DNA of 19,538 nt, from the NCBI GenBank assembly GCA_964617875.1, contig CAZUAI010000099.1:1-19538 (forward strand). The letters run 5' to 3'. Of the stretch, positions 7,657 to 15,194 are shown in pieces. The stretch is from CAZMVY01 sp964617875. Lineage in GTDB: Bacteria > Planctomycetota > Phycisphaerae > UBA1845 > PWPN01. The notes beneath the pieces were generated by a model, which was not told the origin of the DNA, searched no databases, and saw nothing but the letters and a program-made list of their open reading frames with translations. The position numbers and the translations under genes are program-made. Positions within the stretch are counted from its first letter, which is position 1. The number at the start of each line of letters is the position of its first letter.

Positions 7657-9051
7657 TCATCTGCTGCGTCCCAGGGCCATCCGGGACAACATGCAATTAT
7701 GCCCGACGACAACCTCTGGGAGCTGACCGCACAGAACATGCGTTGCGGCGGTGAAGTCGTGCCCCGCGGACTGGGCAAACGGCAAGGCCACGCTGCAGCC
7801 GATTCCCGCAGCGCGAATAGCAATCACGCCCGATTCGCTATCCTCAAACCCGACGACCCGCCCGTAGTCCTCGCGGCCGATCCCCATGCGATACAAGGCG
7901 ATGCTATAGAGGTCGCGATGCGGCTTCAGACGGATTTCCGACGAGTCGGATGCCGTGATGAACGCGTCGTAGTAGGAACGATGTGACAAGAAACCGCCAG
8001 CCGCCCGCTCGCAATCCGCTGACACCGAGGGCCAGGAGAGTGCTTCGGCACGCAGAGCGCGAAAGACCTCGGCCAGGACGATGTCCGCTTCGTACTCGAT
8101 GGATGAGGTGACAACGGCGACCCGGGCCGGGTGGGCCGCGAACCACCGCCCAACCGCCCGCAGGTCGTCGATGCTCCCGGCCGGCGGGCAACCCGTCTTG
8201 TTGCGAACGAACTCCGCCAAGGCGTCGTAGAAGGCCCCGGCCTGTTCACCGAGCCACCCCTTGACTATCGCGAGGAACACGCCGACGCCCGGCATGGGGG
8301 CCACGAGCCTCGATTCGCCGCGGGCATCAAGCCCGAGGGCGGGATCGCCGGTCCGGCCATCGTGGATGGCGGCCAGGATCGCATGGTATCGCACATAATA
8401 GATGTCCACCGCCGCCCGCACCTGGTCGGCAAAACCCGTCAATGCCACCGCTCCGGCGTATCGGTCCGCCAGAACCTGCCCCACCCGATCGCCTGGCGCG
8501 AACGGCTCGGCACCCTCGCGCACCGCGTGGGCGAAATCCGAAGCAGCCAGCATCTCCCGCAGGCCCAAGGCCGTGGCATTCGCCTCAACCTCCCGGCGAC
8601 GCCCGGGATCGCGCCCGTGCGCAAGCGTCCACAAGACGGCCTTGACGAAGCTGCGACGGAAAGCCGTCGGCCGGATCGCATCGGCGTAGGTCCGCAGGAG
8701 GTACTCGACGTGCCGAGTGGTTGAGTTGCCGATGACGTGCGGATGGTCCCGCTCGTGGTCCAGACCGGCCCAGGTCTTCGGGTCGGGACGGTCGGTAATC
8801 GCACGGACCATCCACTCAAGCGAGTGCAAACACAAGGGCTCGGTGGTGGTCGTGGTGCCATCCATGTCCATCACGAATCCCGCGATGCTGTCCAGAGGTG
8901 CCGGGTTCCGGTTGGCCAGGGGGTACACATCATACGGACTCGCGACGTACGACGGATTGGCGACGAGGGCCACCTCATTGCACGCACCGACGGCCTCCCT
9001 CCAGAACCGCACGCCCGTTTCGAGGTCGCAGATCGCTTTCGGCGGCTTCAT
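7657..9051 (-). CDS. HAD-superfamily hydrolase (predicted phosphatase)
   Basis: The four HAD motifs are present in order: VMDMDGT at residues 60-66 (nucleophile Asp62, acid/base Asp64), VVTSS at 313-317 (motif II Thr/Ser), Lys376 in RLKPHRDLY (motif III) and GFEDSESG at 401-408 (metal-binding acids). About 250 residues lie between motifs I and II, so it has a large C1-type cap; with 464 residues it is longer than the usual 220-residue phosphoglycolate phosphatase or beta-phosphoglucomutase. No signal peptide is seen, so it is probably cytoplasmic. The ATG at 9051 is chosen; an in-frame TTG at 9168 would add 39 residues of unlikely composition. It is divergent from the metal-binding gene at 9225. 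A weak promoter pair (TTGACG 9129-9124, CACAGT 9106-9101, spacer 17) lies upstream. The substrate is unknown. Confidence 0.8.
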   Translation of the reverse strand: MKPPKAICDLETGVRFWREAVGACNEVALVANPSYVASPYDVYPLANRNPAPLDSIAGFVMDMDGTTTTTEPLCLHSLEWMVRAITDRPDPKTWAGLDHERDHPHVIGNSTTRHVEYLLRTYADAIRPTAFRRSFVKAVLWTLAHGRDPGRRREVEANATALGLREMLAASDFAHAVREGAEPFAPGDRVGQVLADRYAGAVALTGFADQVRAAVDIYYVRYHAILAAIHDGRTGDPALGLDARGESRLVAPMPGVGVFLAIVKGWLGEQAGAFYDALAEFVRNKTGCPPAGSIDDLRAVGRWFAAHPARVAVVTSSIEYEADIVLAEVFRALRAEALSWPSVSADCERAAGGFLSHRSYYDAFITASDSSEIRLKPHRDLYSIALYRMGIGREDYGRVVGFEDSESGVIAIRAAGIGCSVALPFAQSAGHDFTAATHVLCGQLPEVVVGHNCMLSRMALGRSR

Positions 9052-9174
9052 CCAGGAATCCCCGCTGCACGCGCGCCCGCGGAGGCGCTGCAAGACGGGT
9101 ACTGTGCAACCGCAGCGTTCGCCCGTCAAGCAAGGCGGCTGACGGATGGCCGGGCGGTCGCAGCCCAAACGCGC

Positions 9175-9180
9175 TATAAT
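9175..9180 (+). promoter_or_regulatory. Consensus -10 box for the YHS-repeat gene
   Basis: A perfect TATAAT lies 44 bases before the ATG at 9225. No convincing -35 box is found 16-18 bases upstream and there is no extended -10 TG, so an activator or an alternative sigma factor may help. Confidence 0.4.
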
Positions 9181-9224
9181 GATGCATCAATGGCAGGTAG
9201 TTCGCCCAGCAGGAAAGGACAAAC

Positions 9225-10064
9225 ATGCAAACGTTGTTGATTCCCGCCCTGACCTTCAGCTTTGCCGTCGCGTGGGCCGTGGCCGAGGAACCGAGGAAGA
9301 CCGCGCCGGCCGGCGCCGAATCCGCCGCCCTGACGCAGAAAACGTGCCCGGTTTCAGGCAAGCCGGTCTCCCGGAACGTCTTTACCGAGTACAAGAAGCT
9401 GAAGATCTACTTCTGCTCTGAGGACTGCATCGAGAAGTTCAAGGATGAGCCCGGCAGGTACCTTCCCGCCGTGTACCGGCAGATTTACCCGCAAACAGTG
9501 CAGGTCACCTGCCCCGTGACGGGCGCGCCGGTCGACGGCAAGACGTTCGCCGAGTACAAGGGGACGAAGGTCGGGCTCTGCTCCCCGACGTGCGCTGACA
9601 AGTTCAAGACCGAGCCGGCAAAGTATATCGCCCGGCTGAAGGACTGCTCGACGAACCAGGTCCACTGCCCCGTCCACGGTAAACCGATCAGCCCGGCGGT
9701 GAGCAAGGAATATGAGGGCCGGAAGGTCTATTTCTGCGAGAAGGGCTGCCTCGCGAAGTTCGAGACCGACACCGCCAGGTACGCCGACAGGCTTCGCCCG
9801 GAGGCCGGGGTGCTGGCCCGTGGGCCGACGGCGGCGGACGATCTCGTTTTGTGCCCGACGTGCGCAGTGGGCGGCGGCGGCCACCACACCCGGAAGCAGT
9901 CCACGACGCTCGTTCATGACGGGAAGACATATTTCTTCTGCTGCGAGCATTGTGTGGCCAGGTTCAAGACCGATCCCGGCAGGTTCATCAAGGCCGTGGA
10001 AGCCGAGATGAAGAACCTGGCCCCCGAAGCCGACGAAAGGGCCGCAGGCGACCGCAAGCCCTGA
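9225..10064 (+). CDS. Secreted protein with four YHS/TRASH-like metal-binding repeats
   Basis: The 279-residue product has a short signal peptide (residues 1-20, ending AWAVA). Four repeats follow, each with a leading Cys-Pro and a later Cys-x3-Cys: Cys41/64/68, Cys96/119/123, Cys148/171/175 and Cys210/239/243. The first three read CPV-[S/T/H]-G-x-P followed by a [T/A/K]EY segment, then a [F/L]C-x3-C hairpin and KF or CFK-like ends. The fourth is altered to CPTC and has an extra Cys240 plus a HH pair at 220-221. YHS and TRASH domains bind transition metals, often copper, in metal handling or heavy-metal efflux. AGGAAAGGA lies 5 bases before the ATG. No efflux gene is adjacent, so the metal and partner are unknown. 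The 208-base gap to the next gene shows no clear signal. Confidence 0.8.
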   Translation: MQTLLIPALTFSFAVAWAVAEEPRKTAPAGAESAALTQKTCPVSGKPVSRNVFTEYKKLKIYFCSEDCIEKFKDEPGRYLPAVYRQIYPQTVQVTCPVTGAPVDGKTFAEYKGTKVGLCSPTCADKFKTEPAKYIARLKDCSTNQVHCPVHGKPISPAVSKEYEGRKVYFCEKGCLAKFETDTARYADRLRPEAGVLARGPTAADDLVLCPTCAVGGGGHHTRKQSTTLVHDGKTYFFCCEHCVARFKTDPGRFIKAVEAEMKNLAPEADERAAGDRKP

Positions 10065-10272
10065 CAGGATGCCCACGATGCCCGCCAGCGCGCGGAAAAG
10101 CGGGAGCGTAGAAGCAACAGGCGCGAGAGCCGGGCACAGGCGGATTGCTTGTCGGGCCCATCGCCTGCGACATTCGTGAACCGCCAGGAAATGCCGTATT
10201 CGGGAACTTTTCTTCCCCCCCGACGTCCAATCTGCCGAAGGGTATCGTACGCCCGCAGAACAGGAGAAGGTC

Positions 10273-12396
10273 ATGGCTTGCGCGAAATGGGTATCGGTCT
10301 GGTTGGTTGCGTCGGCAGTCTGCGTCTTGCGGGCAACGGCCGGGGAGGCGGTCGACCTGAAGGTCACACGGGTGGCGGTCTTTTCCAGCGGCGTCGGGTT
10401 CTATGAATGCTCGGCGACCGTGACGGACGACGCCACCGCCGAGTTGAAGTTCCGGACCGATCAGGTCAACGATATCCTTAAGTCTCTGGTTGTACAGGAC
10501 TTGGACGGCGGCACAATCGGCACGGTCGCGTATGCCTCGCGCGACCCGATCGGCAAGACGCTCAAGAGCTTCGCCGTGGACATCACCGGCAAGCCGCCGC
10601 TCGGCCAGTTGCTCGACCAACTCCGCGGTGAGCCGGTCGAGATCGCCGCCCCTGCGCGGATGGTCAAGGGCGTCATCGTCGGCGTCGAGAAGCAGAAGCT
10701 CCTCGCCGACAAAAACGTCATCGAGACGGACATGTTGAACGTCCTGACAGACAGGGGAATCGAGCAGTTCCGGCTCGGCGAGCTTCAGGGGATCAGACTG
10801 ACCAACGAAAAGGTTGATGCCGAGCTGCGCAAGGCCCTCACGACGCTGGCCACCAGCCACGACGCCGACAAGAAGAGCGTCGTGCTGCATTTCAACGGCC
10901 GGGGACAGCGGCGGGTGACCGCCTCGTACCTGCTCGAGGCGCCAATCTGGAAGACGAGCTACCGCCTCGTCCTCGCACCGGACAGGAAGCCGTTCCTCCA
11001 GGGCTGGGCGACGGTCGAAAACGCCACCGAGGAGGACTGGAACAACGTACGGCTGTCGCTGGTCTCCGGACGGCCGATCTCGTTCCGGATGGACCTGTAC
11101 ACGCCGTTGTACGTGCCCCGGCCCGTGGAAGAGTTGGAGATCTACGCCTCGCTCCGCCCGCCGGAGTATCTGGGGGCTTTCGGAAAGGCAATGCCCGGCA
11201 CGCCCGAGACACCCGCTGCAGCCCCAATGACGACGCTCTGGTCAACCGCCGGCGCCGCAACACCTGGCCCACGTCGACAAACGCCCGCCGAAGCCGGAAA
11301 GGACAAGGACGGCCGAGTCCCCGAGAGAATGAATGTCCACATGCGACTCGCGGACTCCGATGGGCAGGACCTGGCGGTTGCGGCGCCTCGGCCGGAATCC
11401 CTGAGCCGAAGCGTCGAGTCGGTCGCCAAGGCCGAAGCGGCGGGCGAGTTGTTCGAGTATGCCATCGCCGCGCCCGTTTCGATCGCACGGCAGCGGTCGG
11501 CCATGCTCCCGATCGTGAACCAGGAGGTCGCCGGCGAGAAGATCAGCATCTTCAACCCCGCGACGCATCCCAGGCACCCGCTCAACGGCCTGCAACTGGA
11601 GAACGCCACTGCGCTGAACCTGATGCAGGGGCCGGCGACCGTGTTCGACGACGGCGTCTACGCCGGCGACGCCAAGCTGCCCGACCTGCGGCCGGGCGAG
11701 AAGCGGTTCGTCGCCTACGCACTGGACCTGGCCGTCGAGGTCATGGTCAGGCAGCAGCCACGGCCGGACGAGCTGGTCAGCCTCAAGATCGCCAAGGGCG
11801 TTCTCTGGCACCGGCACAAGTACGTCGATGAGCGGACGTACGTCCTCAAGAACAAGGACAAGAAGAACCGAACGGTCCTGATCGAACAGGGCTACGACGA
11901 CGACTGGCAGCTCATCGAGCCGAAAGAGCCGTTCGAGCGGGCACCGAACCTGTCGCGGTTCAAGGTGGCCGTCCCGGCGGGCAAGACGGTCGAGCAGAAG
12001 GTCGCGATCCAGCGCGTGGCGGACGAGGCGATGGCGCTCGGCGACGCCGGCTTCGACGCGATCGAAGTCTACGTCCGCAGCAAGGCGATCTCATCCGGCG
12101 TCCGGAAGGCCCTCGAAAAGGTGGTCACGATGCGAACGGAGGCGGACCGCGTCAGTCGCGACCGCGCCGCCCGCGAGAAAGAAGTGAAGGAGTCCGTCGA
12201 GGAGCAGGGCCGCATTCGCGAGAACCTCAAGACGCTTCAGCAGAACAGCGACCCGTACCAGCGGCAGCTCAAGAAGTTCGACGCCCTCGAAACGCAGATC
12301 GAAAAGCTCCGCGCCCAGGTCGCGGAACTGCGCAAGGACGAGGAAAAGAAACGGGCCGCCCTGCAAGACTATCTGGTGTCGCTGGACGTGGAGTGA
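10273..12396 (+). CDS. Secreted DUF4139 (mucoidy-inhibitor-like) protein
   Basis: The 707-residue protein begins with a signal peptide (hydrophobic VSVWLVASAVCVL, ending near ATAG at residue 24) and has GGAGAAGG just before the ATG. The body matches the DUF4139 pattern: an N-terminal beta region (VFSSGVGFYECSATV), SYLLEAPIWKTSYRLVL near residue 218, a mid-region Pro/Ala-rich insert at about 305-355, and the late ERTYVLKNKDKKNRTVLIEQ segment typical of the family. Residues about 615-705 are highly charged and heptad-like, so a C-terminal coiled coil is likely. Its role is unknown; related proteins are envelope-associated in Planctomycetes and other phyla. It converges on the microcompartment operon, 200 bases apart, and that gap shows no strong terminator. 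Confidence 0.75.
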   Translation: MACAKWVSVWLVASAVCVLRATAGEAVDLKVTRVAVFSSGVGFYECSATVTDDATAELKFRTDQVNDILKSLVVQDLDGGTIGTVAYASRDPIGKTLKSFAVDITGKPPLGQLLDQLRGEPVEIAAPARMVKGVIVGVEKQKLLADKNVIETDMLNVLTDRGIEQFRLGELQGIRLTNEKVDAELRKALTTLATSHDADKKSVVLHFNGRGQRRVTASYLLEAPIWKTSYRLVLAPDRKPFLQGWATVENATEEDWNNVRLSLVSGRPISFRMDLYTPLYVPRPVEELEIYASLRPPEYLGAFGKAMPGTPETPAAAPMTTLWSTAGAATPGPRRQTPAEAGKDKDGRVPERMNVHMRLADSDGQDLAVAAPRPESLSRSVESVAKAEAAGELFEYAIAAPVSIARQRSAMLPIVNQEVAGEKISIFNPATHPRHPLNGLQLENATALNLMQGPATVFDDGVYAGDAKLPDLRPGEKRFVAYALDLAVEVMVRQQPRPDELVSLKIAKGVLWHRHKYVDERTYVLKNKDKKNRTVLIEQGYDDDWQLIEPKEPFERAPNLSRFKVAVPAGKTVEQKVAIQRVADEAMALGDAGFDAIEVYVRSKAISSGVRKALEKVVTMRTEADRVSRDRAAREKEVKESVEEQGRIRENLKTLQQNSDPYQRQLKKFDALETQIEKLRAQVAELRKDEEKKRAALQDYLVSLDVE

Positions 12397-12423
12397 AACA
12401 TACCCCGCAAAAACACACTCCAC
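12388..12423. repeat. 8-bp inverted repeat around the DUF4139 stop codon
   Basis: GTGGAGTG (12388-12395) is the exact inverse of CACTCCAC (12416-12423), with 20 bases between them including most of the stop codon. The loop is long and no T-run follows, so a terminator role is doubtful; it may be chance. Confidence 0.25.
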
Positions 12424-12596
12424 AGCGGCCCCTGGCGTTGCCGTCGGCTTCCAGCGTCCCCACGGAGCCGCCCACCGCGAGACACGCGATAACGGTGTGA
12501 TCATCCGCCGGCGCGGGGCGAGCGGGTCGCAGGGCTGAGCATCCTGGAGGCGTCCTCGCGGCAACCGTACCGCCGACCGCGATCAACGCGAGAGAA

Positions 12597-13874
12597 TCAC
12601 AGCCGCGCCAGCCGCGCGCGATGGTACGATGCGCGTTCCTTCGGCGTCATCTTCGCGAAGTCGGGCGAGCCGTCCGGCCGGCGCGGGTAGTCGAGCTTGA
12701 CGCCGGCGGCCGGCATCGTGGTCGTCGGGGCAGACGCGGCCGGGGCTGCCGAGACGGCGGGGACCGCCGCCGGCCTGGGGGCCGGGGCCGCGGGCTTCTG
12801 CCCGGACGGGCTGTGCGTCTGGGGGACCACAACGCCCGACGCGCCGTAACTCATGATGCCCGTCTGCAGCTTCATGTCTTCCTCGAGCGGCCGCAGCGGC
12901 CTGATGCCGAGGCCCTGCAGGATGCCGTGGTATGCCCGGACGGCCTCCTCGGGCGATATCTGGCCGTCCACGATCCGGCGGAGCATCTCGATGAACGCGA
13001 GCTGGTTTTCCGAGTAGTTGATCTTGCGGCCGAAGAGGGCGACTCTGGCCCCGTACTTCTGCGCCTCGGCGATGAGCTTGAACGCGTCGTAGGTCGTCCC
13101 AGCCGCGCCGCCGAGGATGCCGACGATCAGGCTCGGATCGAAGCGGCAGAGTTCCTCCGTCCACTTCGGCCCGTGGTAGACCATCTTGAGGAAAAGCGGA
13201 CGGCCCGACTCGGGCACGCCGCCCAGCGTCCGCACGATGATGTCGTTCATGAAGCCGCCGAACTTGTCCGGCGGGATCGGGTTGACCGGGGCGTTGGCGT
13301 CGAACACCTCGAGGAAGTGGCGGAAGCCCTTTCGCTCGGCCTCGATGCGGAACTCCTTGTACTCCTGAAGCGTGTGGCGGTCGATCTCCGCGTCGTTGTT
13401 GAACGTGACGCTGTACAGGCCGAGGTTGGCGCCGCGGACGCGGTCGCCGTCGTCGCAGTCGATGTGGCCGCACTGGATGTGGTCGATCGTCGTCGTGCGG
13501 AAGGGCAACGACGGCTGCGACGTGAACACGCCGCCGCGGACCACGTGGATGTCGGTCGTGTCGTTCGCGCGGGCCGCGGGCGTCACGTGCGAGTTGTCGA
13601 ACAGCCGCTCCTGGATCGTCAGCCGGTCATTCACGTAGGCCGACATTAGCATGATGTCCACGAGGCCCTGACGGACGATCTGGCGGATGATGTCGCAGAA
13701 CTCGGGCATCGTGCGGAACTTGCCCTCCTGCGAGTAGTGCTCGGGCGACTTGCCCGGCGCGAAGACGCCGTGCGCCATGTCGGCGTCCTTGGCATCCGCA
13801 ATGATGAACTCGCGGCAGGACGGGTTTGCCTTGATCTTCGCCAGCTTGACATCGAGAGATTTCGCGACGCTCAT
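12597..13874 (-). CDS. Class I aldolase-like protein with Pro/Ala linker and basic C-terminal tail
   Basis: Last gene of the microcompartment operon, 81 bases after the class II aldolase. The 425-residue product fits a (beta/alpha)8 class I aldolase fold (DeoC/FbaB/LacD type): IIADAKDADMAHG at residues 24-36, FLKMVYHG at 228-235 with Lys230 as possible Schiff-base lysine, GILGGAAGTTYDAF at 252-265 and ALFGRKI at 279-285 as a phosphate-binding end. Residues about 350-392 are a Pro/Ala/Ser/Thr linker, followed by a 30-residue basic tail (KLDYPRRPDGSPDF, then a predicted helix with many Arg/Lys). The linker-plus-helix layout resembles cargo with an encapsulation peptide, but this helix is unusually basic. 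The ATG at 13874 has GAGGTG 8 bases upstream; the longer frame begins without such a site. Substrate and catalytic activity are unproven. Confidence 0.8.
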   Translation of the reverse strand: MSVAKSLDVKLAKIKANPSCREFIIADAKDADMAHGVFAPGKSPEHYSQEGKFRTMPEFCDIIRQIVRQGLVDIMLMSAYVNDRLTIQERLFDNSHVTPAARANDTTDIHVVRGGVFTSQPSLPFRTTTIDHIQCGHIDCDDGDRVRGANLGLYSVTFNNDAEIDRHTLQEYKEFRIEAERKGFRHFLEVFDANAPVNPIPPDKFGGFMNDIIVRTLGGVPESGRPLFLKMVYHGPKWTEELCRFDPSLIVGILGGAAGTTYDAFKLIAEAQKYGARVALFGRKINYSENQLAFIEMLRRIVDGQISPEEAVRAYHGILQGLGIRPLRPLEEDMKLQTGIMSYGASGVVVPQTHSPSGQKPAAPAPRPAAVPAVSAAPAASAPTTTMPAAGVKLDYPRRPDGSPDFAKMTPKERASYHRARLARL

Positions 13875-13955
13875 GACAGACTCACCTCTTGCGTATTCCA
13901 CAACCCGCAGGTGGGCGAGCCGGCGGAGCCCCGCAGAACCGCCCACCCCAACCGC

Positions 13956-14792
13956 TCAAGCCTTCAGCGACGCCATCACCTGATCGGTCAGGATCTGCAC
14001 CAGCCGCTCCACCTCCGCATCGTTCGACGCCGGCGAGTTGCCTGCCGACGAGCCCGGATGCCGTGAACACCCGCACGCGTCCGCGTCGAACCCGCGCCCG
14101 AACTCCGTATTCACGCACAGGTCGGCATTTTCCAGCCGCCGCGGGTCCACGCCCATGCCGAACTTTTCCTTCAGGTCGAGCAGTTCCTCGACCTTCTTCA
14201 CCTCGATCCGCTCGACGTTGCCGAGGTCCTTGGCGATGACCAGCATGCGGCAGTACGCGTCGAGGATCTCGGTCCACCAGTACGCGTGCTCGAGTGTGTC
14301 GCCCCAGGCGACGGTGCCGTGGTTCTTCAGCAGGCAGATGTTCGCCTTGCCCACATGCGGCCGGAGCGTCTCGGCCAGTTGCACCCCGCCGGGCGTCTCG
14401 TAGACCGCCGTCGGCACGATGCCCAGGAAGACCTCCACCTCGGGCAGGATGCACGTCGGAATCTGCTCGCCGGCGATCGAAAACGCCGTCGCGTACGGCG
14501 GGTGGCAGTGAACCACCGAGCGCACCTTCGAATCGAGCTTGTAGATCTCCAGGTGGACGAGGACCTCGCTCGTCCGCTTGCGGTGGCCGGAGAGCTGGTT
14601 GCCCTTCATGTCCACCTTGCAGATGTCGTCGGGCTTCATGAAGCCCTTGCAGATCTGCGTCGGCGTACAGAGCACTTCGTTGTCGTTGATCCGATAGGAG
14701 ATGTTGCCGTCGTTCGCGGCGGCGAAGCCCTTCGCATAGATCCGCCGCCCGATTTCGCAGATCTCCTCTTTGAGTTTCCATTCATTGACCAT
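13956..14792 (-). CDS. Class II aldolase, L-fuculose-phosphate type, with C-terminal encapsulation peptide
   Basis: The 278-residue protein carries the class II aldolase/adducin signatures: AANDGNIS (25-32), Glu76 in RTSEVLVH as likely catalytic acid, HCHPPYA (95-101) and KNHGT (156-160), with His95, His97 and His158 as zinc ligands. This family cleaves L-fuculose-1-phosphate or L-rhamnulose-1-phosphate to dihydroxyacetone phosphate and L-lactaldehyde. The normal fold ends near 235; then come a Cys-containing ACGC motif, a Gly/Ser/Pro linker and an amphipathic helix (VERLVQILTDQVMASL, 261-276) typical of microcompartment encapsulation peptides. It is therefore probably lumenal and the compartment's signature aldolase, feeding lactaldehyde to the aldehyde dehydrogenase. 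GAGG lies upstream of the ATG. It follows pentamer gene 3 by 93 bases. Confidence 0.9.
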   Translation of the reverse strand: MVNEWKLKEEICEIGRRIYAKGFAAANDGNISYRINDNEVLCTPTQICKGFMKPDDICKVDMKGNQLSGHRKRTSEVLVHLEIYKLDSKVRSVVHCHPPYATAFSIAGEQIPTCILPEVEVFLGIVPTAVYETPGGVQLAETLRPHVGKANICLLKNHGTVAWGDTLEHAYWWTEILDAYCRMLVIAKDLGNVERIEVKKVEELLDLKEKFGMGVDPRRLENADLCVNTEFGRGFDADACGCSRHPGSSAGNSPASNDAEVERLVQILTDQVMASLKA

Positions 14793-14843
14793 GGCTCACA
14801 TCCTCGAACACCGCACCCGATCTCGTTGCGCGTCGGACCGAAT

Positions 14844-14874
14844 CGCAGACCCACGGCGGAAGCCGTGGGCTGCG
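14844..14874. repeat. Perfect-stem palindrome between pentamer 3 and the class II aldolase
   Basis: CGCAG and CCCACGGC (14844-14857, one bulged A) pair with GCCGTGGG and CTGCG (14862-14874) around a GGAA loop, giving a 13-bp stem. It resembles the short CCCACGGC/GCCGTGGG palindromes repeated in many planctomycete genomes. In the operon mRNA it could act as a processing, stability or partial-termination hairpin lowering or protecting the downstream aldolase messages. Confidence 0.55.
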
Positions 14875-14879
14875 GATCA

Positions 14880-14932
14880 TGTTTTTCAACTTTCCCGCTT
14901 TCTCGCCTTTTCGCTTTCGACCACGACCTCGT
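14880..14932. repeat. Purine/pyrimidine-asymmetric tract overlapping the pentamer 3 stop
   Basis: The plus strand is almost pure pyrimidine with TTTC/TTTCTC-like units (for example CTTTCCCGCTTTCTCGCC at 14890-14907); on the coding strand it is GAAA-rich. It resembles one arm of the two larger elements further right in the operon. It spans the last codons and stop of the pentamer gene. Confidence 0.4.
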
Positions 14933-15194
14933 CCAGCAGGCACGCAACATACACATCCAGTGCCACCGGCGTCGGATGAAACGGCATCGCCGCCTCGCGT
15001 CCCTCGGACAGGCCCACCCGCATGCCGTCGGTCGCGCCGAGCTGGTCGTACGCCACCACGATCTCGCCCGACGGCGGGGCCTCGCCCGTCAGCGCCGCAA
15101 GATCGAACGGCCGGGCGATCATGAACCGCCCCGCGTCCAGCCGCGGATCGCATCGAGAGAGCACCACGCGACCGATGACCTCACCGATTCGCAT
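14886..15194 (-). CDS. Microcompartment pentameric vertex protein 3 (EutN/CcmL family)
   Basis: A 102-residue member of the EutN/CcmL (BMC-P) family, which forms pentamers capping the 12 vertices of the shell. It opens with the family start MRIGEVIGRVVLS and keeps a central beta core (GEIVVAYDQLGATDGMRVGL) and the final CLLDEV strand, but the usual GxGExVLV...GSAAR loop is altered to ATDGMRVGLSEGREAAM, making it the most divergent of the three pentamers here. The last residues (ESEKARKRES) are encoded by a purine-rich repeat. AAGGAG lies 6 bases before the ATG, and the start overlaps the end of the upstream RpiB-like gene by 14 bases, so the two are probably translated together. Confidence 0.85.
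   Translation of the reverse strand: MRIGEVIGRVVLSRCDPRLDAGRFMIARPFDLAALTGEAPPSGEIVVAYDQLGATDGMRVGLSEGREAAMPFHPTPVALDVYVACLLDEVVVESEKARKRES

Noticed and set aside
12397..12596. Intrinsic terminator for the microcompartment operon
   Set aside because: On the minus strand only a weak CCAG/CTG-type stem precedes a five-T run near 12412; the stem is too short and bulged to call.
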